Positions 24,425 to 32,437 of a stretch of DNA of 64,000 nucleotides are shown here, in pieces; the first letter of the stretch is position 1; every line of letters begins with the position of its first letter. The DNA is taken from NCBI GenBank assembly GCA_036496585.1, contig DASXLB010000039.1, forward strand, positions 92,560 through 156,559, read 5' to 3'. The position numbers and the translations under genes are program-made. Source of the DNA: Vicinamibacterales bacterium. GTDB taxonomy: Bacteria; Acidobacteriota; Vicinamibacteria; Vicinamibacterales; 2-12-FULL-66-21. A model generated the notes under the pieces. The model worked only from the letters and a program-made list of their open reading frames with translations, ran no database searches and had not been told where the DNA came from.

Positions 24425-26340
24425 CGCGCGGAGTAGCTTACGCGAAGGTGTGGCGCCGCATTCGCCACGCCGGCGCGCGTCACGTTGCGGCAGCCCTCGA
24501 TCGACAGTTCGTGCAGCGTCGGATGCCGCACCAGGGCCTGGACGCCGGCGTTGGTCAGCTTTTGGCAGTGATGGAGATGGATCCGCTCCAGCGTGAGCAT
24601 GCGCGACAGGAGCAGCAGGCTTCGATCGGTGATCTGCGTCGACCCTGCGTAGTAGATCTTCAGCCGCAGATTCGCGACGTGTTCCGTCGCGGCGTCGCCG
24701 GTGTCGCGACAATACATGCACCACAGCTGCGCGAGGTGCTCGCAGCGGCCGACGTGACGAAAACCCTCGTCGCCGACATCCATCGGCATCAGCGCGCGCA
24801 GTGACGGAAAGCGCGGCAGCATCGTGAGCGCGTCGTCATCGACGTTCTTGCAGCTGACGGCGAGACCTGTGAGCGATGGCATCGACGCCATCGCGGTGAA
24901 GCCGCGCCCGGTCAGCCCCGGGCATTGCCGTCCCCACAGATACTCCAGGCTCTTCGACGCGCTCAGGCCGGCGAACCCGTCGTCGCCGGCGACCGGCTGC
25001 TGCGCCAGCAGCATGCGTAACGCCGGCAGCTGGCCGATCTGCCGCATCGCTTCGTCGTCACACAAATCGCCGTCGATGGCGAGGAACCCGAGATTGGTCA
25101 GCGACGCCAGCCGGCCAAGATCGCGGCTCGTCGTCTCAGAAGACGTCCAGTGCACGTTCAAGGCGAAGAGCCCGTCGAGGCCCGCGAGCGACTGGAGCCC
25201 GGCGGCGGTGAACGGGCCTTTCACGGCGACGTAGGTCGGGCCGGCATCGAACTCGAGCAGCGAGTACCGCCGTTCGCCGCCGCTCCAATGCTGCAGGCGG
25301 GGAATGTCGCGCAGCCGCGCCAGTCCTGCGTCGGTCACGCCATCGCCGCAGAAGACGCGCCACACGCCCGGCTTGCCGGCAAGTGCCTCGATCAGGCCGT
25401 CGCCAAGCGGAGTGCCGCCGAAATTCCCATCCTCCAGAGCGTGACAGTCGGCGAGGGTCTGCCTGGCGCCGGCGTCGGTGATCCGCCGCGACCACCAGGC
25501 GCCGACCGACCGCAGGCGGGGCAATCCCCGCAGCGCCGCGAAGCCCGTGTCGGTCATCGCGCTGTGCCAGCCGCCGAGCTCGATCCTTTCGAGATCGCGA
25601 AACGCCGCGAGGTGCTTCAGCCCCACGTCGGTGACGCGGTCGGACCCGTGCAGCTTGAGTATGCGGACGTGCGGCGCAGCGGCCGCGAGGACTGCCATCG
25701 CCTCGTCGTCCAGCATGTTCTGCGCTTCGAGCTCGACGATCCCGCGGTCGCGCATGATGCCGATGATCGTGTCCCAGTCGCGCCGCGACATCGGCTGCTG
25801 AATCGACAGGGAGCGCCCCTCGGCGTCGATGCGGTGAAAGGGAGCTGTCGTGCTGAGTCCGGGCGCGTCGGCGCGGCCGCCGGCGTTGGCGCCGGTGCTG
25901 GCCATGATGAGCGCGTCCCAGTCCTCGAATCCGTACAGGCGGGCGACGAGCAGTCGCGCGTCGCGCGCCTCGAAGCGCGCCAGGCGCTCGGCGGCGGCGG
26001 GCAGATCGACGAGCTGTGCGCCGATGAAGTCGCGAATGCGATCGACCGAGAGCATGCTGTGAAAGAGATCGTTGAGCCGCGCGACGGCCTCCTCGTCGCG
26101 GCGGTGGAACGCCGCGACCATGTCGCGCGCAATCCGCTCGTGCTGTGCGACCTCGGGTCGCCTGACCGCCTCGACATGCCGTGCCAGCTTTGGCCAGCTC
26201 TCGAAGCCGTAGTCGCGCGCCAGCGCGAGCTGCGCGTCGGCGAGCCTGGCCTCAGGCATCGCGTCGAGCCGTTCCTTGGCCTGTTTGCGGAGCTGCTGCA
26301 GCGACGGACGCGGCGGGAGGTCGAGCGGCGTGTCGGACAT
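24421..26340 (-). CDS. leucine-rich-repeat protein with ankyrin-associated N-terminus
   Basis: About 639 residues from ATG 26340, preceded by AAAGGAGAT. Residues about 8-55 (LQQLRKQAKERLDAM, DAQLALARDYGFESWPKL) are the short helical module often placed before ankyrin repeats in Acidobacteriota. A second copy of the 'RLYGFEDWDAL' part follows near residue 145. From about 200 onward come some fifteen LRR units of the cysteine-containing/RNI type (VTDVGLKHLAAFRDLERIEL, ITDRSLLLLSRMLTLERIHL, LTNAGVQALVRHPTLHELSI). No signal peptide, so cytoplasmic and probably protein-binding. It is the first gene of an ATGA-coupled set with ligase and polymerase. A scaffold role in repair is only a contextual inference. 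Confidence 0.85.
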   Translation of the reverse strand: MSDTPLDLPPRPSLQQLRKQAKERLDAMPEARLADAQLALARDYGFESWPKLARHVEAVRRPEVAQHERIARDMVAAFHRRDEEAVARLNDLFHSMLSVDRIRDFIGAQLVDLPAAAERLARFEARDARLLVARLYGFEDWDALIMASTGANAGGRADAPGLSTTAPFHRIDAEGRSLSIQQPMSRRDWDTIIGIMRDRGIVELEAQNMLDDEAMAVLAAAAPHVRILKLHGSDRVTDVGLKHLAAFRDLERIELGGWHSAMTDTGFAALRGLPRLRSVGAWWSRRITDAGARQTLADCHALEDGNFGGTPLGDGLIEALAGKPGVWRVFCGDGVTDAGLARLRDIPRLQHWSGGERRYSLLEFDAGPTYVAVKGPFTAAGLQSLAGLDGLFALNVHWTSSETTSRDLGRLASLTNLGFLAIDGDLCDDEAMRQIGQLPALRMLLAQQPVAGDDGFAGLSASKSLEYLWGRQCPGLTGRGFTAMASMPSLTGLAVSCKNVDDDALTMLPRFPSLRALMPMDVGDEGFRHVGRCEHLAQLWCMYCRDTGDAATEHVANLRLKIYYAGSTQITDRSLLLLSRMLTLERIHLHHCQKLTNAGVQALVRHPTLHELSIEGCRNVTRAGVANAAPHLRVSYSAR

Positions 26341-26621
26341 GGGATCTCCTTTCGAGAGCGCCCGCGTCCGCACGTCAGGCTGAAAGAAGATCGAGATCAG
26401 TGGTGCGGCGAACGGCTCAGGTGGGCTCGGCCCTTTCCGCGGACAGGCTGCGTCCTGAAACGCTGGTCGAATCTATCGTTTCTCGATCCACTTCGCAACC
26501 ACGGTCGTCGGCGTCTGTCTGCGCGTCACGGTTGTCATGTTTCTCAGGGCCGGTCTGGACGGCGCCGTCGTTCCTAGAGAACCTGCCGCGAATCCTAAAA
26601 ACTTCCTAAAATGTCCCCGGC

Positions 26622-27392
26622 ATGCAGATGGGACCATCACTGGAGGGACGCGCCGCGCTCGTCACCGGCGGGGCGACGGGCATCGGACGGACGATTGGGC
26701 AATGCCTGGCGCGTGAGGGGTGCCGTGTCGCGGTCAACTACATCGGCGGCCGCGAACAGGCCGACGAGGCCGTGCGCGAGCTGCGCGAGCTCGGGGTCGC
26801 CGCGATGGCGCTCGAAGCCGATGTGCGCAGCGCGATCGAGGTCCGGGCGATGTTCGCCGCCGCGGTCGACGCGTTCGGTCGGCTCGACGTGCTCGTCAAC
26901 AACGCCGCGGTGCAGACCGACGGGGCGTTCCTCGACGTGACGGAATCCGACTGGGACCGCGTGATCGACACGAACCTGAAAGGCACCTTTCTCTGCACGC
27001 AGGCCGCCGCGCGTCACATGACCAAGTCCGGCGGGTCGATCGTCAACATCGGGTCGGGATGCAACTACGTCCCCTTTCCGACGCTCGTCGCCTACACGGC
27101 GAGTAAAGGCGGCGTCGAGATGCTGACGAAGGTCGCGGCGCTGTCACTCGCGCCGCAGCAGATTCGCGTCAACTGCGTTGCCCCCGGTGCGATCCTCGTC
27201 GAGCGCACCAGCCGCGAGCTATCGGACTACGCCGGGCAGTTCGCGCGGATTACGCCGATGGGCCGGGTCGGCCTGCCGGAAGATGTCGCCGCAGCGGTGG
27301 TGTTCCTGGCCACCGATGCCGCCCGCTTCATCACCGGGCAGACGATCAGCGTCGACGGTGGCCTGTTCATGCAGCCGCCGCGGCTCACGTGA
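26622..27392 (+). CDS. SDR family oxidoreductase (FabG-like)
   Basis: 256 residues. LVTGGATGIGRTIGQCLA is the Rossmann glycine motif, LVNNAAVQ the NNAG-like motif, SIVNIGSG carries the catalytic Ser region and YTASKGG the Tyr-x3-Lys. C-terminal ITGQTISVDGGLFM is typical of classical SDRs of the 3-oxoacyl-ACP reductase/glucose-1-dehydrogenase type. VNYIGGREQADE after strand 2 fits NADP preference. The substrate is unknown, but neighbours (TIM-barrel isomerases, MFS carrier, second SDR) suggest sugar or polyol oxidation. TAAAAT at 26607-26612 lies 9 nt before the ATG. The 3' end overlaps the convergent isomerase by 8 bp. Confidence 0.9.
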   Translation: MQMGPSLEGRAALVTGGATGIGRTIGQCLAREGCRVAVNYIGGREQADEAVRELRELGVAAMALEADVRSAIEVRAMFAAAVDAFGRLDVLVNNAAVQTDGAFLDVTESDWDRVIDTNLKGTFLCTQAAARHMTKSGGSIVNIGSGCNYVPFPTLVAYTASKGGVEMLTKVAALSLAPQQIRVNCVAPGAILVERTSRELSDYAGQFARITPMGRVGLPEDVAAAVVFLATDAARFITGQTISVDGGLFMQPPRLT

Positions 27393-28350
27393 GCCCCTCT
27401 TGGTCCAGGAAGCGCTTCGTCCAGTGCAGGCTCGTCTCCACGTCCTCGCGCTCGCGCGCGACGGGGTCCTCCGCCCCCTCAACCACGTACGGCCTGCCGC
27501 CGTCGGCCAGCGCTTCGAATCGATCGAATTCCCACGCCGGCATGGCGCGATAGGCGTCCCAGAAGCCGGCCTCGCGATGGCGGTGCACGGTCGGCGCCGG
27601 GATGACGATGATCTCGAGCGAGAGCGCGCGGCCAGGGCAGCGTTCGACGAACGCGCGAATCCAGCCCGCGATGTCGATGTTGCCTTCGCCCATCCGCGTC
27701 CAGGCGACAGCGGTCCCGTCGCGCACGCGCCATACGCGGCTGTCGCGCACGTGGCTGGTGAGCACGTAGGGCGCCAGCGTTTCGAGCGTCAGGTGCGGAT
27801 CCTCGATCGCCCAGAGCGGGTTGCCGGCGTCGACGCAGACGCCGACGAAGTCGGGACCCGCCTGCTCGACGAGCGCCTTCAGCTCGCGGGCCTGCAGATC
27901 ACCGGCGTGGTTCTCGATCGCCAGCTTCAGGCCGGCGTCGACCACTCTCGAGCGCACCGATCGCAGCACGCCGATTGCGTCGTCGATCCGCTTCTCGATG
28001 CCGCCGGGCAGCCGGCGATCCTCCATCCGCCCGACCACGCAGCGCACGAACGGCGAGCCGAGCATTTGTGCGGCGGGCAGCATCGCGGCGATCTGTTCCG
28101 CGGCGGCCCCCTTCGACGCGTCGAAGATGCCGGCGCTCGGGCAGATCGACAGCATGCCCAGCTCGAGCTCGATGCCGAGCGCGTCGGCGTGCGCCCGGAC
28201 GCGCCGTATATGATCGGGCGCGAGGCCGCCGAGCAGCCTGATCTCGCTGTAGTGCGCGACGCCGGCGCCGAAACGGGCGGCGAAGTCGAGCTGCTCGAAG
28301 GGACTCCATCCCTGCGAACGCAGGCTGAACATGTCGAGGCCCAGGCGCAT
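27385..28350 (-). CDS. TIM-barrel sugar phosphate isomerase/epimerase
   Basis: About 321 residues from ATG 28350 (MRLGLDMFSL). TAGAAT ends exactly 6 nt upstream, favouring this start over GTG 28356. The sequence follows the AP-endonuclease-2 TIM barrel: HYSEIRLLGG, ELGMLSICPS, LKLAIENHAGDLQARELKALV (metal-binding Glu and His), VGVCVDAGNPLWA (Asp) and VLTSHVRDSRVW (His). Such enzymes interconvert keto-sugars or inositol derivatives with a divalent metal. The specific substrate is not evident. It is divergent from the MFS gene with overlapping control sequences. Confidence 0.88.
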   Translation of the reverse strand: MRLGLDMFSLRSQGWSPFEQLDFAARFGAGVAHYSEIRLLGGLAPDHIRRVRAHADALGIELELGMLSICPSAGIFDASKGAAAEQIAAMLPAAQMLGSPFVRCVVGRMEDRRLPGGIEKRIDDAIGVLRSVRSRVVDAGLKLAIENHAGDLQARELKALVEQAGPDFVGVCVDAGNPLWAIEDPHLTLETLAPYVLTSHVRDSRVWRVRDGTAVAWTRMGEGNIDIAGWIRAFVERCPGRALSLEIIVIPAPTVHRHREAGFWDAYRAMPAWEFDRFEALADGGRPYVVEGAEDPVAREREDVETSLHWTKRFLDQEGLT

Positions 28351-28356
28351 CGCCAC

Positions 28357-28362
28357 ATTCTA
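28357..28362 (-). promoter_or_regulatory. -10 element shared with the divergent start codon
   Basis: TAGAAT on the minus strand (28362-28357) ends 6 nt before ATG 28350. Its first base is the A of the divergent MFS start codon at 28362, so transcription of the isomerase gene may interfere with the MFS start. Confidence 0.5.
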
Positions 28363-29582
28363 TGAACAAACGGGCGCTTTTCACCGTCAGCGCGGTCTCG
28401 CTCGTCACCACCTCGATGTCGTTCGCCCTGCGCGGCGACGTCGCCAACGCGATGAGCGGCGCCTTTCACATCACCAACGAACAGCTCGGGTTCGTCTTCA
28501 GCCCGGCGTTCTGGGCGTTCGCGGTCGGCGCCGTGGCCAGCGGCGCGGTGATCGACGTGCTCGGCATGAAGCGCCTGCACGTGCTGTCGGGCGCCGGCTA
28601 CATCGTCGCGGTGCTGCTGGTGCTCGTCGCGCCGCGTCCGACCGGGCCGGTGGCGTCGATCTTCGACAACGCCGGCACGATTCTGCTCTACGTCGCGTTC
28701 CTCGTCATGGGACTCTCGCAGGGGCTCGTCGAAGGCGTCATCAACCCGCTCACGGTGACGGTCTACCCCGAAGAGAAAACGCGGCGCCTGATCATGCTGC
28801 ATGCCTGGTGGCCGGGCGGCCAGATCATCGGCGGGCTGGCGGCCGTCGTCATGACGAAGCTGCTGCACGCGAGCTGGCAGCTCGAGCTCTCGTTGATCAT
28901 GGTGCCGGCGGCGCTCTATCTGGTGATGGCGCTGACCCAGCGCTACCCGGCGACCGAGCGCGTGCAGTCGAAGGTCACGACGGGTGAGATGTGGCGCGAA
29001 GCGCTGCGGCCGCTGTTCCTGCTGTTCTGCATCTGCAACGGCCTCGGCTCGGCGGCCGAGCTCGGCCCCGATCAGTGGTTCCCGAAAGTGATGGGCGATC
29101 TCATCCCGCAGCTGCAGGGGGTGTTGTTTCTCGTCTACACCGCAGGCCTGATGTTCCTGCTGCGCACGTTCGGCGGCGACTGGTCGCAGCGCAACCCCAT
29201 CGTCACGACCATCTTCTGCGCGGTCGGCACCTGCATCGGCCTCTATTGGCTGGGGAGCCTGCACCCGGGGGACGGGGCGATCGTCGCTTTCACCGCCGCC
29301 ACCGTGTTCGGCGTCGGCAAGACCTTCTTCGTGCCGACGATGCTGGGGCTCGCCTCGGAGCAGCTGCCGAAGGGCGGCGCGCTGCTGATGTCAGTCATGG
29401 GCGGCTTCGGCATGCTCGCCACCGCCGTCGCGCTGCCGCTGATGGGGGCGCGCATCGACAAGCTCGGTGCCGGCGCGGCGCTGCAGATGATGGCGCTGGC
29501 GCCGGCGATGCTCGGCGTCATCTTCGTGGGGCTGTGGATTCACTACCGCTCGCGCGGCGGCTACAAGGCCGTGCGCATCTAG
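28362..29582 (+). CDS. MFS transporter
   Basis: 406 residues with about twelve hydrophobic segments, for example FVFSPAFWAFAVGAVASGAVIDVLG (TM1-2 with the short GxxxD/G loop), LSGAGYIVAVLLVLVA, LILYVAFLVMGLSQGLVEGVINPL and the second half from FLLFCICNGLGSAAELGP. GLSQGLVEGVINPLTVTVYPEEK resembles FucP/glucose-galactose-type and nucleoside/sugar MFS proteins, which use a proton symport. The adjacent isomerases and dehydrogenases make a sugar or sugar acid the likely substrate. Start ATG 28362 gives TM1 directly after a short polar leader. Confidence 0.88.
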   Translation: MNKRALFTVSAVSLVTTSMSFALRGDVANAMSGAFHITNEQLGFVFSPAFWAFAVGAVASGAVIDVLGMKRLHVLSGAGYIVAVLLVLVAPRPTGPVASIFDNAGTILLYVAFLVMGLSQGLVEGVINPLTVTVYPEEKTRRLIMLHAWWPGGQIIGGLAAVVMTKLLHASWQLELSLIMVPAALYLVMALTQRYPATERVQSKVTTGEMWREALRPLFLLFCICNGLGSAAELGPDQWFPKVMGDLIPQLQGVLFLVYTAGLMFLLRTFGGDWSQRNPIVTTIFCAVGTCIGLYWLGSLHPGDGAIVAFTAATVFGVGKTFFVPTMLGLASEQLPKGGALLMSVMGGFGMLATAVALPLMGARIDKLGAGAALQMMALAPAMLGVIFVGLWIHYRSRGGYKAVRI

Positions 29583-29590
29583 TCTCATCC

Positions 29591-29687
29591 AAGGGGCTTC
29601 GCCCCTCGGACTCCCGCACACGCTTCCTCGCGCGCCGCTGCGCCGGCGCGCGCCGGTCGCGTGGCTCACTTGCTGCGCTCGCTCGCC
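29591..29687 (-). repeat. REP-like dispersed repeat, copy A
   Basis: In reverse orientation this 97-bp intergenic stretch matches 52802-52900: GCGAGCGAGCGCAGC, then GAGCCAC, a GC-rich middle, GGGAGTC(C/T)GAGGGGCGA and GCCCCT. It ends in a tight hairpin (AGGGGC-ttc-GCCCCT, 29592-29606). It follows the MFS stop codon and could act as transcript end or mRNA stabiliser. Confidence 0.65.
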
Positions 29688-29793
29688 GGCGATTGCAACC
29701 GACATTTATGAGATAGCCTCTGACCTTCACGGCAAGCCCGCACCATGGCCCAGCCGCCGACCGAAGAACGGGCGCGATAACATGAGGTCGCAC

Positions 29794-30789
29794 ATGCTTC
29801 GTATTGGCCTCAATCCCTATGGACTGGCCTACGCCGTCGGTCTGCAGGGCGCCGGCACGCCGCGGGCCAACCCGTCGCCGGTCGGGCTCGAGGGCTTCCT
29901 CGCTCTGGCGCGCGAGACGCAGGCCGCGTGTGTCGAAGTGCACGCGCCGTGGCTCGACGGCGCGCCGGCGGCACGCGCGCGCGTCCGGGACGCCTGCACC
30001 GCGCTCGGCGCAACGGCGGTATTGAGCACCGGCTTGACGCACGAGCCGGGTGAAACGCTCGAAACGGCGATCGCGCACGCCCGCGCGGTCGGCAGCAGCC
30101 TGATCCGATTGGGGCTGACGCCGGTGCTCGAGGGATCGCGCGACCGATGGGGATCGCGGTGGCACGTGCTCGTGGCGCACGCGCGCGAAACGCTCGGGCG
30201 CGAGGCGCCGCGCGCCGCCGACGCCGGTGTCACGATCGCGATCGAGGACCACCAGGACTTCGGCAGCGAAGAACTCGTCGAGATGGCGGAGTCGGCCGGA
30301 CCGAACGTCGGCATCGTCTTCGACACCGGGAACCCGTTCGCGGTCGGCGAGGATCCGGTTGCGTTCGCGCGCCGTGCCGCCCACCGCATCCGCCACGTTC
30401 ACCTCAAAGACTACGTCGCCCAGTTCACCGATGAAGGCTATCGCCTGATCCGCTGTGCTATTGGCGAGGGCGCCGTCCCCTTCGCCGAGCTGCGCGGGGT
30501 GTTGCAAGCCGCGCAGCCTGTGCTGACGGCGTCGATCGAGCCGGGGGCGCTCGAGGCGCGGCACATCCGGCTGTTCACGCCGGACTGGTGGAACGGCTAT
30601 CCGCGGCGCGCCGCGGCGGAGCTGGCGGCGGCGATCGGCCGTCTGCGCCAGGGCCGCCTCCCGGAAGGTGATCCGTCTACGACGCCTTGGGAGCGCCACG
30701 CCTCGCCGGAAGAGATCGTGGCCTATGAACTGAATCAGGTCCGCCGGAGTGTGCAGCGCATGACGGCATTTGCGTGGGAGCAACCGTGA
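29794..30789 (+). CDS. TIM-barrel isomerase/epimerase, second copy
   Basis: About 331 residues from ATG 29794 (MLRIGLNPYGLAYAVG), with GAGG at 29784-29787. ATG 29782 is the alternative. AP-endonuclease-2 barrel: CVEVHAPWLDG, VTIAIEDHQDFGSEELVEM (metal-binding Glu/His), VGIVFDTGNPFAVG (Asp) and HVHLKDYVAQFTDEG (His-x-His-x-Lys-Asp, a strong family signature), then TASIEPGALEARH. It belongs to the xylose-isomerase-like TIM-barrel superfamily and probably acts on a sugar acid or inositol derivative. Its stop overlaps the start of the next SDR by 4 bp, so isomerase and dehydrogenase are made together. Confidence 0.88.
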   Translation: MLRIGLNPYGLAYAVGLQGAGTPRANPSPVGLEGFLALARETQAACVEVHAPWLDGAPAARARVRDACTALGATAVLSTGLTHEPGETLETAIAHARAVGSSLIRLGLTPVLEGSRDRWGSRWHVLVAHARETLGREAPRAADAGVTIAIEDHQDFGSEELVEMAESAGPNVGIVFDTGNPFAVGEDPVAFARRAAHRIRHVHLKDYVAQFTDEGYRLIRCAIGEGAVPFAELRGVLQAAQPVLTASIEPGALEARHIRLFTPDWWNGYPRRAAAELAAAIGRLRQGRLPEGDPSTTPWERHASPEEIVAYELNQVRRSVQRMTAFAWEQP

Positions 30790-31604
30790 CGACGACCGAT
30801 CCGGAATTCTCGTTGGCGGGTCAGGTGGCGCTGGTCACCGGATCGGGACGCGGCCTCGGGCACGCCATCGCGCGGCGGCTCGCGGAACTTGGTGCCAGCG
30901 TCGCCGTCCACGATCGTGACGAGCAGGCGCCGGCAGAGTTCGGAGAGTTCACCGACCTCGCCGCGTCCTACGCCGACGTCGCGGCGATTGGAGGCCCGAC
31001 CTGCCTCGTCACCGGCGACATCGCGGACGAGCAGCGCACCGCCGCGATGGCGCGGGAAATCGAGCGGGCGCTCGGTCCGATCTCGATCCTGGTCAACACC
31101 GCCGGCGGCGACATCGCCGCGGCGGGCGGCAAGCCGAAGCCGAACAACGCGCTCGAGATCAAGATGGAAGACGTGCGCGCGCTGATCGATCGCAACCTGG
31201 TCGGCACGATGCTCATGTGCCGTGCGGTCGTCCCCGGCATGCTGGCCCGCCGCGCCGGTTCGGTCGTCAACATCGCGTCGGCGGCGGCGCACATCGGGCT
31301 GTCGCCGGAAGTCGTCTACTCGACGATCAAGGCGGCGATCGTCCACTACACGCGCTGTCTGGCCGTCGAGACGAGGGAGCACAACGTCCGCATCAACTGC
31401 GTTAGTCCGGGCGCGACGGCGACGGCGCGCTTCAAGCGCACGCGCGTGCTCGATCCGGCGCAGCTCGTCGAGGACGGGACGCTGGCGCGCTACGGCACGC
31501 CGCGCGACCAGGCCAACGCGGTGGCGTTTCTCTGCACGCCCGCGGCGAAGTTCATCCACGGCCAGGTGTTGAGGGTGGACGGCGGCTTCACCGTCTTCGC
31601 GTAG
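30786..31604 (+). CDS. SDR family oxidoreductase
   Basis: About 272 residues from GTG 30786, overlapping the isomerase stop (GTGA). LVTGSGRGLGHAIARRL is the cofactor motif. HDRDEQ after strand 2 suggests NAD preference. ILVNTAGGDI replaces NNAG, VVNIASAAAH carries the Ser, and YSTIKAA the Tyr-x3-Lys. C-terminal IHGQVLRVDGGFTV is standard. An insertion of about 20 residues (FTDLAASYADVAAIGG) after strand 2 and another (GKPKPNNALEIK) widen the substrate site. It likely oxidises the product of the coupled isomerase. Confidence 0.9.
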   Translation: MTTTDPEFSLAGQVALVTGSGRGLGHAIARRLAELGASVAVHDRDEQAPAEFGEFTDLAASYADVAAIGGPTCLVTGDIADEQRTAAMAREIERALGPISILVNTAGGDIAAAGGKPKPNNALEIKMEDVRALIDRNLVGTMLMCRAVVPGMLARRAGSVVNIASAAAHIGLSPEVVYSTIKAAIVHYTRCLAVETREHNVRINCVSPGATATARFKRTRVLDPAQLVEDGTLARYGTPRDQANAVAFLCTPAAKFIHGQVLRVDGGFTVFA

Positions 31605-31780
31605 CGTGCCGCGAGACCGATCATGGCCGCGGCCGCTTCGCACTGGAACTATCCTGCGACCTCCTGCTGACGGAGGCGTGACGGGGCAGGCTGGCGATTG
31701 GGTTCCGGCGGCGTGACGCCCCCGAAGCATTGGCGGCGGTGGTACACCGCGTACGGTAGGATCCCCCGAAAGCGGAGATC

Positions 31781-32437
31781 ATGAAGTCCCTCGCACTGAT
31801 CCTCGTGCCGCTGACCGCCGTCCTGTCCGCCTGCGGAAGCTCGGGCGTCACGCAGGGGCCGCCCGTCGTACGGCCGGGCGCGCCAGGACAGGCGACCAGC
31901 GTCGTGTCGGCGGACGCCGCGAAGCAGGTGCCGCAGGCGACCACGGCGGACATCACCTTCATGCAGGGGATGATTCACCATCACGCGCAGGCGCTCGACA
32001 TGACCGAGTTGATCGACGCCCGCTCGAACGACCCCGACATGAAGAAGCTCGGGCTCCGCATCCACGTCTCGCAGACCGACGAGATCAAGATGATGCAGCG
32101 CTGGCTGCAGGCCCGCGGCCAGGACGCTCCGGATCCGCGCGCCCATCGCGGCATGGCCGGCATGGAAGGCATGGATCACGCCGTCATGATGCCCGGGATG
32201 CTGACGCCGGAAGAGATGGCGCGGCTGTCCGCGGCGAAGGGACCCGAATTCGATCGGCTGTTCCTCGAGGGCATGATCAAGCACCACGAGGGGGCGCTGA
32301 CCATGGTGAAGGACCTGTTCGCCACACCAGGTGCCGGGCAGCAGTCGGACATCTTTGCCTTCGCGTCAGACGTCGAGTCGGATCAGAAGATGGAAATCGA
32401 CCGCATGAGCGACATGCTGAAGGAGCGGATGAAATGA
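31781..32437 (+). CDS. DUF305 lipoprotein
   Basis: 218 residues. MKSLALILVPLTAVLSACGS contains a lipobox (LSAC), so the mature protein is lipid-anchored. The DUF305 (ferritin-like) helices follow: ITFMQGMIHHHAQALDMTEL with the HHHAQA metal-binding motif, a Met/His-rich middle (HRGMAGMEGMDHAVMMPGM) and LFLEGMIKHHEGALTMVKDL. Such proteins are linked with copper binding or envelope metal homeostasis. ATG has GGAG 4 nt upstream, and TAGGAT lies at 31751-31756 as a possible -10. Coupled by ATGA to the LVIVD-type protein. Confidence 0.9.
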   Translation: MKSLALILVPLTAVLSACGSSGVTQGPPVVRPGAPGQATSVVSADAAKQVPQATTADITFMQGMIHHHAQALDMTELIDARSNDPDMKKLGLRIHVSQTDEIKMMQRWLQARGQDAPDPRAHRGMAGMEGMDHAVMMPGMLTPEEMARLSAAKGPEFDRLFLEGMIKHHEGALTMVKDLFATPGAGQQSDIFAFASDVESDQKMEIDRMSDMLKERMK

